In this document: positions 16,325 to 24,411 of the stretch, one piece after another
Numbering within the stretch: position 1 is the stretch's first letter
Layout of the letters: each line of letters opens with the position of its first letter
From: Corallococcus sicarius
Lineage (GTDB): Bacteria > Myxococcota > Myxococcia > Myxococcales > Myxococcaceae
Length of the DNA stretch: 35,392 nucleotides
Reading direction: 5' to 3'
Assembly (NCBI RefSeq): GCF_003611735.1
Contig: NZ_RAWG01000071.1
Location: forward strand, 1 to 35,392
Translations under genes and position numbers: made by a program
The notes under the pieces: generated by a model
The model's input: the letters and a program-made list of their open reading frames with translations, nothing else
What the model was told of the DNA's origin: nothing
Database searches by the model: none

Positions 16325-16367
16325 GCGCGTTGCCCATCGTTCCGACACCGACAGGAAAAGAGCCCCC

Positions 16368-17078
16368 ATGACCTCCACCACCAAGGCCGAGCGGCTCGTG
16401 ACCGCTGCGCTGGTCACGCTCTCGCTCGTGCCCCTCCTGGCCGGCGCCGCCCGTCTGGCAGAGCTGGCGGGCGGCGCCGAGCCCACGCCGAGCAACGCGC
16501 GGTTCTTCGCATCGCCCCTACCGGTGGTGCTGCACGTCCTCAGCGCCAGCGTGTATTGCGTCCTGGGCGCCTTCCAGTTCGCCCCGGACTTTCGCCGCCG
16601 GCGGCCCGGCTGGCACCGCGTCGCCGGGCGGCTCCTGGTCGCGTGCGGCCTCGTGGCTGGGCTCTCGGGCTTGTGGATGACGCTGTTCTATCCCCGCGCC
16701 GAAGGCGACGGTGAGCTCCTCGACGGCCTGCGGCTCCTGTTCGGCTCGGCGATGGTCCTGTCCCTCGTCCTGGGACTGGCCGCGATCCTGCGGCGGGACG
16801 TCGGCGGCCACCGGGCCTGGATGATTCGAGGCTACGCCATCGGTCTGGGCGCGGGCACGCAGGTGCTGGTCTCCGTGCCCTGGTTCCTCATCGTCGGCAC
16901 GCCGGGCGAGCTCGCCAGAGCGCTGCTGTTGGGCGCTGGCTGGGTCATCAACCTCGCCGTGGCCGAGCGGGTCATTCGTCGACAAACCGCCTCTCCCGCT
17001 CGCGCTGCCGAGCTGCGCGAGGGGCTGCTCGAGGTACGCGCCAGCGTCGGGAACGCCTCACGCCCGACACAGGGATAG
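16368..17078 (+). CDS. DUF2306-like integral membrane protein
   Basis: A 236-residue protein with about six hydrophobic segments: VTAALVTLSLVPLLAGAARL, VLHVLSASVYCVLGAFQF, LLVACGLVAGLSGLWMTLFY, MVLSLVLGLAAIL, YAIGLGAGTQVLVSVPWFLI and LLLGAGWVINLAVAE. Features such as PLPVVLHVLSASVYCVLGAF, RRRPGWHRVAGR and GGHRAWMIRGYA match bacterial DUF2306 membrane proteins. In that family, His residues near the helices (His in VLHVLSA, WHRVAGR, GHRAWM) are conserved. Biochemical role unknown. It is divergent from a LysR regulator that probably controls it. Confidence 0.8.
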   Translation: MTSTTKAERLVTAALVTLSLVPLLAGAARLAELAGGAEPTPSNARFFASPLPVVLHVLSASVYCVLGAFQFAPDFRRRRPGWHRVAGRLLVACGLVAGLSGLWMTLFYPRAEGDGELLDGLRLLFGSAMVLSLVLGLAAILRRDVGGHRAWMIRGYAIGLGAGTQVLVSVPWFLIVGTPGELARALLLGAGWVINLAVAERVIRRQTASPARAAELREGLLEVRASVGNASRPTQG

Positions 17079-17098
17079 GCGTGTACCTGCTCCCGCGA

Positions 17099-17128
17099 GC
17101 GGGGGCGGAGCCGGGGCTGGAGGAGGAG
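17099..17128 (+). repeat. 30-bp dispersed repeat, copy 1
   Basis: Identical to 26315-26344 (begins GCGGGGGCGGAGCCGGGG). Weaker similarity continues downstream in the same reading frame. Confidence 0.85.
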
Positions 17129-17165
17129 GGTCCAGCCTTTGCCGCGATGGTGGAGGAGCCGAAGA

Positions 17166-17201
17166 GTGACCTGGAAGCCCACGCCCCTGCGGCCTGCCGC
17201 C
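17166..17201 (+). repeat. 36-bp dispersed repeat, copy 1
   Basis: Identical to 19615-19650 (begins GTGACCTGGAAGCCCACG). Both copies lie in gene-free debris. Confidence 0.9.
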
Positions 17202-17503
17202 GGGCTGGGCCACTGGGGCCGGCAGGTGCCCCGAGGGGCGGCACAGCCTCTGCTCCGGCCCGGCGCACCGCCCGCGTGTCACCCTCCAGCGGCCCTTCTT
17301 GGCCCCTCTTCACCCGCCCGCCGCCCTCAACAGGGCTCATCTCCGTTACTTCACGCAAGAGGACCGGGCGGCAGGACGCGCGCGTCATGCCCTGACATGC
17401 CTGTCAGGGATTGCGGGAGGCTTCTCCGGGAGATGCCGTCTGTCGGCCCGTGGGCACGGGTGTTGCTCCGGGGCGCCGGGCCCACTGCTCCCGGAGGTCG
17501 CGC

Positions 17504-17899
17504 GTGCGTCGCTGGCTCTTGCTGCTACTCCCCATCCTTGCTGGCTGTGAGTCCGGGCTGGAGGCGGCCGGGGTGCTGGATGCCACGGCGACACGGCTCG
17601 AGGACGACCGCGTCTCCGTCGAAGTCACGCTGGCCTGCGGCCTGGTCTACGGCTTCGCGCGGTCGGAAGGCTGTGACGCGGATGGCGAGCGCGTCTGCGT
17701 CTCCGCGACGTGGTACGCGGCCGACGACACGGCCTTCGCCCGGCCGCTGCTCCGGGCGGAGTCGTGCCAGGAGGTTCCCGACATCATCGGCACCCAGGTG
17801 ACGGTCACCACGCCGGACGCCGTGGACCGGGACCCCGGGCTGCGCATCCTCGTCAGCGCGGATCCCCGCGTGATGAACGTCGTCCTCCCCAACCCCTGA
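17504..17899 (+). CDS. small lipoprotein, type A copy 1
   Basis: A 131-residue protein starting at GTG 17504, five bases after GGAGGT, with leader RRWLLLLLPILAGC (clear lipobox). The mature domain has four Cys (TLACG, EGCDAD, RVCVS, ESCQE) and a VLDATATRLEDDRVSVEVT opening. It closely resembles the protein at 18379 and, more distantly, those at 17907 and 18795. All four share the same Cys order, suggesting two disulfides. Family not recognised. It sits seven bases before the type B gene, so they are probably co-transcribed. Probably an envelope lipoprotein; role unknown. Confidence 0.75.
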   Translation: MRRWLLLLLPILAGCESGLEAAGVLDATATRLEDDRVSVEVTLACGLVYGFARSEGCDADGERVCVSATWYAADDTAFARPLLRAESCQEVPDIIGTQVTVTTPDAVDRDPGLRILVSADPRVMNVVLPNP

Positions 17900-17906
17900 G
17901 GCCGCC

Positions 17907-18329
17907 ATGCATCCAACCTTCATCATCGTGGCCCTCGCGGGCCTGCTGACAGCCTGCGGGCCGCGTTGGGACACCCTGGGTGTTCGCGCCGCCTCCGCCA
18001 CCCGTGACGCGGACGACCACGTCACCGTGACGGCCGTCCTGACCTGCGTGCCCGCGAACGGCTCGGAGCCCGACGGCTGTGACAAGGATGGGGAGTCTTT
18101 GTGCATCGAGCTCGTCGGGTACCCGACCCCGGACGTCCGGGTGGATGGGCGGCACTTCTACGGGGGAGGCTGGCGCACCTCCGAGTGTGTGAAACCCCAG
18201 CACTGGGAGGGGACGACCGTGGTGTTGCGCTCACCGGAGCCCGTGCCGCGCGACGTGCCCTGGACCCTGGAGCTGGGACGGACCCTCATCGGTGGAGAGG
18301 GCCCGCGCGTCTTCTTCGCGAGCCCCTGA
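17907..18329 (+). CDS. small lipoprotein, type B copy 1
   Basis: A 140-residue protein, ATG 17907, leader FIIVALAGLLTACG with a lipobox. The mature domain opens LGVRAASATRDADDHVTVTA and has four Cys (LTCVP, DGCDKD, SLCIE, SECVK). It matches the protein at 18795 along most of its length and shares the Cys pattern with the type A proteins. Located 7 bases after type A copy 1 and 49 bases before type A copy 2, in one likely operon. Function unknown. Confidence 0.75.
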   Translation: MHPTFIIVALAGLLTACGPRWDTLGVRAASATRDADDHVTVTAVLTCVPANGSEPDGCDKDGESLCIELVGYPTPDVRVDGRHFYGGGWRTSECVKPQHWEGTTVVLRSPEPVPRDVPWTLELGRTLIGGEGPRVFFASP

Positions 18330-18378
18330 CGTGCGCACGTCCTGGTATGCAGGGCGGGTCTTTCTTCCGGGAGGAGCG

Positions 18379-18786
18379 ATGCGCCGTGCCATGAAGGGAA
18401 TGCTGTTGGCGCTGGCCGCCATGGGCTGCGACGGGGACCTGCAAGCCCCCGACATCACCGGTGTCCGGGCCACGCGGCTGGAGGATGGCCGGGTGTCGCT
18501 CGCGGTCTACGTCGTGTGCGGAGTGCTCCAGGGGCAGCCACCGGCGGACGAAGATTGTGGCTGGCCGGAGGAGCAGCCTCTCTGCGTCGATGCGGGCTGG
18601 TACCCGGTGGAGGACGCCTCCTTCCGCACGCCCCTGTTGTCACAGCGGACGTGCGAGCCGGCCGGCACCCGCATCTACAGGTCGATGACCGTCGTCTCGC
18701 CGGGCGTCGTCCCTGCCGGTCGCGACCTGCGCATCCTGGTCCAGGTGGATCCGCGCACCACCCGCTTCATCATGGTCAGCCCTTGA
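18379..18786 (+). CDS. small lipoprotein, type A copy 2
   Basis: A 135-residue protein, ATG 18379 preceded by GGGAGGAG. The leader MKGMLLALAAMGC ends in a lipobox-like Cys. The body (ITGVRATRLEDGRVSLAVYV, DAGWYPVEDASFRTPLL, RDLRILVQVDPRTTRFIMVS) parallels type A copy 1 (TATRLEDDRVSVEVT, SATWYAADDTAFARPLL, LRILVSADPRVMNVVL), including the four Cys. It is the third of four tandem paralogues. Confidence 0.75.
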   Translation: MRRAMKGMLLALAAMGCDGDLQAPDITGVRATRLEDGRVSLAVYVVCGVLQGQPPADEDCGWPEEQPLCVDAGWYPVEDASFRTPLLSQRTCEPAGTRIYRSMTVVSPGVVPAGRDLRILVQVDPRTTRFIMVSP

Positions 18787-18794
18787 GCCTTCCC

Positions 18795-19187
18795 ATGTCC
18801 CCGCGAATCCCCTGGATGCTGATGTGCTGTGGCCTGCTGGCCGCGTGCGGCCCCGGCCCGGACCTGGTGGGCGTCCGGACCGCCACCGCTGTCCGCGACG
18901 CGGACGGGCACGTCACGGTGACGGCCGTCCTCACGTGCGTGCCGCGGGACGGCTCCCCAGGAGGGGACTGCGACGCGGACGGCGAGCAGCACTGCGTGAT
19001 GGCCACCTGGGCTGACGGGTACAGCCCGTCGCATACGCAGGTCGTCACGTCGGGCGTGCAGTGCGTGACCCCGCCGCGGGTCGAGGGTGCCACGGTGGTC
19101 ATCCGTTCGGCGGACCCCGTGCCGCGCGAGCCGTCCCTCGTCATCCAGCTCGGGGCCACGCCGAGGGTGGTCATCGACAGCCCGTGA
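18795..19187 (+). CDS. small lipoprotein, type B copy 2
   Basis: A 130-residue protein, ATG 18795, leader MLMCCGLLAACG (lipobox). The body GVRTATAVRDADGHVTVTAV and LTCVPRDGS...GDCDADGEQHC parallels type B copy 1 closely. It follows type A copy 2 by 8 bases, the same spacing as in the first A-B pair. This supports duplication of the two-gene unit. Last gene of the apparent operon. Confidence 0.75.
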   Translation: MSPRIPWMLMCCGLLAACGPGPDLVGVRTATAVRDADGHVTVTAVLTCVPRDGSPGGDCDADGEQHCVMATWADGYSPSHTQVVTSGVQCVTPPRVEGATVVIRSADPVPREPSLVIQLGATPRVVIDSP

Positions 19188-19197
19188 CGGGCCCGCT

Positions 19198-19580
19198 TCA
19201 GGCGGGGATGAGCTTCTCCGCTTGGAGCTGGCGCATCAGCGCGACCATGGCCTCCGTGCTGTCCAGGTGCATCTCCTGGAAGCCGAAGCGGCGGGCCTTG
19301 TTCACGTCGAAGAAGGCATCGTTCTCCACGCCGAAGATGAAGTCGCCGAAGGCCCAGTGGGCCAGCTTCTTCAGGCCGTGCGGCGGGAGGCCGTGGCGCT
19401 GCGTGAGCGCCTCCCAGACGGGGGACTTGTCCTTCATCGCCTCGGTGAGGGGAAGCGCAGCGGGGCGCGTAGCGTCTTGCACAGCGACGCGTACACGCCG
19501 ATGAGGTTGCCCAGGTTCATGGGGTTGCCCACGGCGAGGCCCGTCATCATTTCGGGCCTGAGGGCGGTCCAGGTCCCCCC
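19198..19580 (-). pseudogene. PRISE-like SDR oxidoreductase, C-terminal remnant with deletion
   Basis: The minus strand reads TWTALRPEMMTGLAVGNPMN then LGNLIGVYASLCKTLRAPLRFP in one frame. From about 19450 another frame continues LPLTEAMKDKSPVWEALTQR and HGLPPHGLKKLAHWAFGDFI, ending FGFQEMHLDSTEAMVALMRQ. Both blocks match the C-terminal half of progesterone 5-beta-reductase/iridoid-synthase-like (PRISE) short-chain dehydrogenases. In those proteins the blocks are separated by roughly 60 residues, so an internal deletion with frame change is likely. The N-terminal Rossmann half is absent. The upstream break lies about 30 bases from the 36-bp dispersed repeat at 19615. Nonfunctional. Confidence 0.7.
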
Positions 19581-19614
19581 CCAGAGCGTGGGGTGTTGAG
19601 CCCAAGCACCCACC

Positions 19615-19650
19615 GTGACCTGGAAGCCCACGCCCCTGCGGCCTGCCGCC
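19615..19650 (+). repeat. 36-bp dispersed repeat, copy 2
   Basis: Exact copy of 17166-17201, located at the truncated end of the SDR remnant. Nothing else recognisable lies between here and the next gene's stop at 19752. Confidence 0.9.
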
Positions 19651-19751
19651 TGGCTCCATGAGCCGCTCCCCGTGGGCCGCCGCACTCGCCCCCTGACCTG
19701 CAATGGGGTCTGCGCTGCATCCACCTCCTGGCACTTCACGGAGACGGGAGG

Positions 19752-22379
19752 CTACCCCTCTTCTTCCTCGCGGAACGAGTCGACGCGCGGTCCGCCGAGC
19801 CCGCTGGCCACGGTCAGGATTCCGCCGCCCTCGTCCGCTGCGTCCGCCGCCTCTCCGCGCAGGAGCGCTTCCACTCCCGTGCGCCGGGTGGGGAGCCCGC
19901 GCTCGCCGAGCACCGCGGCGGCGTTGACGTTGAGCCCCCAGAAGGACTCGTTCCCCAGGAGGGTCTGGAGCACCTCGCGCTGGGAGCTGGAGAGTTCACC
20001 CTTGGCGCCTTGCGCGAACGCGACGGCGAGCGCCGCGCGCGCGACTCCGAAGACGGAGCCAGGATCCGCCTCGGACAGGGCCTGGAGGAGCGAGCCCAGG
20101 TGCCGGACCCGCTCCCTGGCGGGAAGCAGCGTGAGCACCACGGCCGGCTCCGTGTGTCCCGCTTTCATCTGCGCCACCAGCTCCGCCACCGCCCTGTCAC
20201 GCTCCGGGAGGTGGAGTCGCAGCCAGCTCATGGCGGCCTCGCCCCGGACGAACGCGTCCTGCGAGCCCAGCGCGCGTTCGAGCGCCGCACGGAGGGCGTC
20301 GGTGGCCGGGTGGAGCGACAGCCGCCGGGCCGCGGCCTGGTGGAGTTCCGAACTCGCCGGGCCTTCAAGCCGCGTGCACAGCGCGCTGGCGGCACGCGCG
20401 TCGTCCGTGAGGCCGAGCAGGGACGTCGCCGCCAGGCTCACCGTCGGGTTCGCATGTCCCGCCAGCCGCACCCAGGCCTCCACGGTGTCGACCAGCGCCA
20501 GCAGGAAGTGGCCATGGGCGGGCTCGAAACCCGCCTTCTCCAGGGCCTCGGCGGCCTGGGCCGGCGTGTTTCCCTTTCGCTGGCGGAAGGCCTTCTTCAG
20601 CGCGTTCGTGGCATTGAGGTTGTGGTCGCGGGTGCCGACCTCCACGAGGAACGAGAGCAGCCGCCCGAGCGCCGTCTCGTTCTCGAGGTTCGCGGCGATG
20701 GCGCACAGGAACGGGAGCACCGGCCCCGCCAGCGCGGAGACGGTGCCCTGGTGGTACAGGTCATCCCCCAGCGCGTCGACGCCGTGCTGGACCGCCGCCG
20801 GGTGGTCGAGGGCGATGAGGCGCAGCAGGAGGAAGATCCGCTTCGGGTCGATGCGGAAGTAGGAGCTGAAGTCTTCCCACTTCACGTCCCGGGCCTTCTC
20901 CAGGAAGGGAGGGACGGGGCTTGCTTGCACCTGGTGGATGAGCGTCAGCAACGTCCCGACGTCCGCCGTCGCGGCGAGCGCGAAGCCGCTGATGTCGACC
21001 TCCCGCCCCTCCGCTCCCGCCGGGTGCAGGGTCCACCGGCCGGAGAGTTGCTTGCCGTCGGCGCCGCCCTCGGCCACCACGGTGCCCTGCGCGTCGAAGA
21101 CGCGTCCACGCCCCTCGACCGGCAGCAGCTCCGTGCGCAGCCGGCCCTCGTCATCGAAGCAACGGACGCTGACGAGTGCGTCCTGTGCATCCGAGCGCTC
21201 CTCTCGCCAGATGCGCTCCGGGAGATTCCCCCATCGCACGATGGACCCGCCCGAGGGGAGCGACTCGTCCTCGCGGAAGTCCTCCGGCGGGTCATAGCGC
21301 CGGCGACGGACCCGGCGGCCCCCTTCGTCGAACCAGGCCTCCTCCTTCTTCTCGCCGCCCTCCTCCAGGGTCCGGTAGTCGCATTGCCAGCGCGGGCGAC
21401 TCCCCTGGTACTCCACCGCCTGGAGGCGGCCCCGCGGCGCTCCGTCCGCGTCTACTCCGGTGAGCGTCCACAGCTTCCAGGTCCCCACCGGCCCCTGCTC
21501 CCGGTCCAGCCTTCCGGCAACCCATTGCTTCCGGGCAGGGACCCAGACCGCCTCGGTGGGGAGCTGCTTCGGACGCTCGGGCCGCGTGTTCGGGTCGAGC
21601 GGGTGGAAGGGCTCACCGGGTGGGAGCGCGAGGAGCCGCTTCGCCAGCTCCAGCTGCCCTTCGAGCGCGGCGTGCAGCGCGGCGCCGGGCTCATGCCCGA
21701 AGCCCAGCGACAGCAGCGCCTCGACGGCCGCGGTGTCCCCTTCCGCGGCGGCGTGGAGCAGCGGGTTGCCGTCCGGCTGGACGTCGGGGAACCGGCTGCC
21801 CACGGTCGTCCGCCTCCCGGAGTGGTAGCGCACCACCCCGAGCTCGCCCTGCAGCGTCCAGTACCGGTGCAGTCCTTTGAACGCGCCCTGGGAGTTGAAG
21901 AGGCCCGTCTTCCACGCGTCCGCGGTGTCGGTGAGGTAGGCGCCCTCCGGGATGTGGGCGGGCCTCGTGGGAGCCGGCTCACCGGCCTGGGTCAGGGGCT
22001 GGCCCGTGTCGCCGAGGAACTGGATGAAGTTCTGCCAGCCCTCCTCGTACCGCATGTGGAGCCGCCGGATGACGGAGGGCAGGTTGAGCTTGAGCTCGTC
22101 GGTGGGCTTGTCGGTGCGATGGAGCATGAGCTCCACGGACCGCCCCTGATCGATCTGCTCTTCCACGGAGAGGGAGCCGTCGGGGTGGTAGCGCACCGAG
22201 CGCCCGTGCTCGACGTCCTGCTGGTAATCGGTCTCTTCCTGGAGCGAGCCCTCCGTCCGCCAGAAGCGCCAGCGGCCGTGCCGCTTTCCGTCGACGCGGG
22301 GGCCTTCAGCCCACTGGTTCCTTTCGGCGAGGTACTCGGCCTCAGGGGGAACGGCCTCTGGACGGGCGGGGACGGACAT
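19752..22379 (-). CDS. large repeat protein: MORN-like, ankyrin and HEAT-like regions
   Basis: An 875-residue protein without a signal peptide, probably cytoplasmic. ATG 22379 has GGTGA upstream. Residues ~25-85 contain MORN_2-like strands (GKRHGRWRFWRTEGSLQEE; VEHGRSVRYHPDGSLSVEEQ). Around 205-245 there is an ankyrin-like unit (DGNPLLHAAAEGDTAAVEAL LSLG). A second block of MORN/WD-like tryptophan-rich strands spans ~275-450 (GPVGTWKLWTLTGVD; GKQLSGRWTLHPAG). The last ~350 residues are alpha-helical HEAT-like repeats (PTVSLAATSLLGLTDDARAA; DAFVRGEAAMSWLRLHL). Such scaffolds mediate protein binding, and similar architectures occur as immunity-type or regulatory proteins in myxobacteria. No enzyme motif is visible. 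Function unknown. Confidence 0.7.
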   Translation of the reverse strand: MSVPARPEAVPPEAEYLAERNQWAEGPRVDGKRHGRWRFWRTEGSLQEETDYQQDVEHGRSVRYHPDGSLSVEEQIDQGRSVELMLHRTDKPTDELKLNLPSVIRRLHMRYEEGWQNFIQFLGDTGQPLTQAGEPAPTRPAHIPEGAYLTDTADAWKTGLFNSQGAFKGLHRYWTLQGELGVVRYHSGRRTTVGSRFPDVQPDGNPLLHAAAEGDTAAVEALLSLGFGHEPGAALHAALEGQLELAKRLLALPPGEPFHPLDPNTRPERPKQLPTEAVWVPARKQWVAGRLDREQGPVGTWKLWTLTGVDADGAPRGRLQAVEYQGSRPRWQCDYRTLEEGGEKKEEAWFDEGGRRVRRRRYDPPEDFREDESLPSGGSIVRWGNLPERIWREERSDAQDALVSVRCFDDEGRLRTELLPVEGRGRVFDAQGTVVAEGGADGKQLSGRWTLHPAGAEGREVDISGFALAATADVGTLLTLIHQVQASPVPPFLEKARDVKWEDFSSYFRIDPKRIFLLLRLIALDHPAAVQHGVDALGDDLYHQGTVSALAGPVLPFLCAIAANLENETALGRLLSFLVEVGTRDHNLNATNALKKAFRQRKGNTPAQAAEALEKAGFEPAHGHFLLALVDTVEAWVRLAGHANPTVSLAATSLLGLTDDARAASALCTRLEGPASSELHQAAARRLSLHPATDALRAALERALGSQDAFVRGEAAMSWLRLHLPERDRAVAELVAQMKAGHTEPAVVLTLLPARERVRHLGSLLQALSEADPGSVFGVARAALAVAFAQGAKGELSSSQREVLQTLLGNESFWGLNVNAAAVLGERGLPTRRTGVEALLRGEAADAADEGGGILTVASGLGGPRVDSFREEEEG

Positions 22380-22524
22380 GATGTCACCGGGTTACAACTG
22401 TCTGGCCTTGGGTTCCACTGTCTCATTTTCCAGGGGCTTGAATTACGCGTCACGTCTTCGGGACGCGGACCGAGCTGGAATCGCTCGCTTCGAAGTGCGT
22501 GGCGTTACGGCCGAACGCGGACAA

Positions 22525-22742
22525 CGGAGTACGACCGCGTCAAGTCCAAGAGCTTCATCGACACCGCCGTGTACCGCGGGGGAGACCTGGCCAGCGTGTG
22601 GCTGCAGTCCGGGCTCACCGCGCTGGGAATGGGGCTGTTCGGGCTCGCGTTGCTGGGCGCGCCGCGCGCCAGGGCCGATTTCGAAGCGAGCCGTTCTGAA
22701 GCGCAGCACCGAGGGGAGACACATGACGAGGCTGGGTCGTAG
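22525..22742 (+). pseudogene. Npt1/Npt2-type nucleotide transporter, C-terminal remnant
   Basis: A plus-strand frame reads TEYDRVKSKSFIDTAVYRGG then DLASVWLQSGLTALGMGLFG, closing at TGA 22742. K(S/A)K.FIDT.VYRGGD followed by hydrophobic helices is characteristic of the last part of ATP/ADP translocase-like (Npt1/Npt2 family) carriers. The ~350 residues that should precede are missing; upstream sequence is unrelated. The end overlaps the epimerase start at 22723 by 20 bases, so the two genes probably once formed an operon. Confidence 0.6.
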
Positions 22743-23925
22743 GCAGGTCGTGCAGGGCGCGCTGCTCACCGCGGCGCTGGTGGCCACAGGCTGCGCCGCG
22801 GGCAAGAAGTCGGGAGGCACGGACGCGGGCGGGGCGCAGGCCGCCGCTGCCGCACCGAGCGCACCGAAGGCGGAGGCCGCGCCCCTGCGCATCCTCATCC
22901 TCGGGGGCACCGCCTTCCTCGGCCCCGAGCTGGTGGAGGCGGCCCAGGCGCGCGGCCATCAGCTCACGCTCTTCAACCGCGGCAAGACGCGCCCCGGCCT
23001 CTTCGCGAGCGAGAAGGACATCGAGCAGTTGCAGGGAGACCGCGACCCGCAGAAGGCGCCCGGCCTCGCCGCGCTCGAGGGCAAGCAGTGGGACGCGGTC
23101 ATCGACACCTCCGGCTACGTGCCGCGCATCGTCGGGGCGAGCGCGAAGCTGCTCGCGCCCCACGTGAAGCACTACGTCTTCATCTCCACCCTCTCGGTGT
23201 ACGCGAACAGGGACAAGCCGGGCGTGGACGAGAGCGCCCCGCTCGCCACCCTGCCGGACGAGACGAGCGAGGACGTGTCCGCGCACTACGGCGCCCTCAA
23301 GGCCCTGAGCGAGAAGGCGGCGGAGGCCGCGATGCCGGGGCGGGTGACCGTCATCCGCCCGGGGCTCATCGTCGGGCCCGGCGACCCCACCGGGCGCTTC
23401 ACCTACTGGCCCCTGCGCATGAAGCGCGGCGGCGAGGTGCTCGCGCCCGGCTCCGGTGAGGATCCCGCCCAGGTCATCGACGTGCGCGACCTGGCGAAGT
23501 GGACCCTCGACATGGTCGAGCAGCGGGCGATGGGCACCTTCAATGCCGTGGGCCCCGCGCAGCCGCTCGCCATGCGCGCGATGCTCGAGCAGGTGAAGCA
23601 GGGCGTGCCCAGCGACACGCGCCTCACCTGGGTGCCGGCCGCCTTCCTCGAGAAGCAGAACGTGTCGCCCTGGCAGGACATGCCGGTGTGGATCCCCGTG
23701 GAGCCCGAGATGCTCGGGGCGAACAAGGTCAGCAGCCAGCGGGCCATCGCGCGGGGGCTCACCTTCCGCCCCATCGCGGACACGGCGCGCGACACCGTGG
23801 CCTGGTTCGAGGGGCTGCCGCCCGAGCTGCAGCAGAAGTTCAGCAGCCGCGCGGGCCTCAAGCCCGAGCGCGAGGCCGAGGTGCTCGAGGCCTGGCACAC
23901 AGCGCAGCAGAAGGCGAAGCGCTGA
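22723..23925 (+). CDS. NAD-dependent epimerase/dehydratase with Tat-type lipoprotein leader
   Basis: A 400-residue protein. ATG 22723 lies just after GAGGGGAG; the long frame upstream is spurious. The leader MTRLGRRQVVQGALLTAALV ends in ATGC, combining twin arginines and a lipobox, so a Tat-exported lipoprotein is likely. The mature protein begins a Rossmann fold with LRILILGGTAFLG (GGTxFxG, extended-SDR nucleotide binding) and continues with VFISTLSVYAN, the catalytic-type Ser/Tyr region AHYGALKALSEKAA (YxxxK: Tyr-Gly-Ala-Leu-Lys), VIRPGLIVGPGDPTGRFTYW and PAQVIDVRDLAKW. This is the isoflavone-reductase/UDP-glucose-epimerase-like branch. Substrate unknown; an exported nucleotide-dependent enzyme would rely on folding with its cofactor before Tat export. 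Confidence 0.88.
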   Translation: MTRLGRRQVVQGALLTAALVATGCAAGKKSGGTDAGGAQAAAAAPSAPKAEAAPLRILILGGTAFLGPELVEAAQARGHQLTLFNRGKTRPGLFASEKDIEQLQGDRDPQKAPGLAALEGKQWDAVIDTSGYVPRIVGASAKLLAPHVKHYVFISTLSVYANRDKPGVDESAPLATLPDETSEDVSAHYGALKALSEKAAEAAMPGRVTVIRPGLIVGPGDPTGRFTYWPLRMKRGGEVLAPGSGEDPAQVIDVRDLAKWTLDMVEQRAMGTFNAVGPAQPLAMRAMLEQVKQGVPSDTRLTWVPAAFLEKQNVSPWQDMPVWIPVEPEMLGANKVSSQRAIARGLTFRPIADTARDTVAWFEGLPPELQQKFSSRAGLKPEREAEVLEAWHTAQQKAKR

Positions 23926-24018
23926 GGGCACGGGCCGCGCGGTGGGGGCGCAGTCCCTCGCCGCCCGGTCCGTCTCCAGCTCAGCCCCCTCACCGGGTTC
24001 GGAGTCCGGGACCGGTCG

Positions 24019-24290
24019 CTACCGCGTCGTGAAGCGGAAGGTCGAGTCGCGCTCGAAGGACAGACTCGTCCCGGGCTCTACCCACAACTCGAAGTCGCGG
24101 TGGCGCAGGAAGTGGCCAGTCATGTTGAAGGACTGGAGCTGGCCCAGTCGAAGCCGGCGGAGGTCCCTCGCGGACAGAAGGTCGCGTCCGCACGGAACAG
24201 CGCGGTGCCGTCGTTGGCGTTCAGCCACACCCGGTACTCGGCGTGGCGCAGGTAAGTGACCGGGGGGGAGTTCCCGGACTCGGCGGAGAT
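24019..24290 (-). pseudogene. AbfB (arabinose-binding) domain remnant, frameshifted
   Basis: Minus-strand frames read VTYLRHAEYRVWLNANDGTA then LFRADATFCPR, and, after a shift near 24150, LQSFNMTGHFLRHRDFELWV and SFERDSTFRFT, ending at 24019. The (Y/F)LRH...(A/S)xFxxDxTF pattern duplicated twice is the beta-trefoil AbfB domain found at the end of alpha-L-arabinofuranosidases and other secreted proteins. The catalytic part is missing. One base appears lost. Confidence 0.65.
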
Positions 24291-24411
24291 AGCAGCTCGC
24301 ACCCGTCGGAGGTCAATGATGCCCTTCCGGATGAGTGCAAGGCGGTCGACGCAGCCCAGACGAAGCTTCAAGAGATTGGATTCAAGGATTGGACGGCATG
24401 AACACCGAGAC

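Larger units (their letters stand above)
17079..17503. other. gene-free stretch with dispersed repeats
   Basis: About 425 bases without a credible gene. It contains exact copies of a 30-bp sequence also at 26315 and a 36-bp sequence also at 19615. In one plus frame the first part reads AGAEPGLEEEGPAFAAM, similar to AGAEPGLEEESPAQAAM at 26315, so this may be debris of one mobile or multicopy gene. Confidence 0.45.

Noticed and set aside
20010-22742. Very long plus-strand open frame of about 910 codons
   Set aside because: It is the antisense shadow of the 875-residue repeat protein, with Arg/Gly-rich composition and no motifs. Only its last ~70 codons, beyond the other gene, are meaningful (Npt-like remnant).
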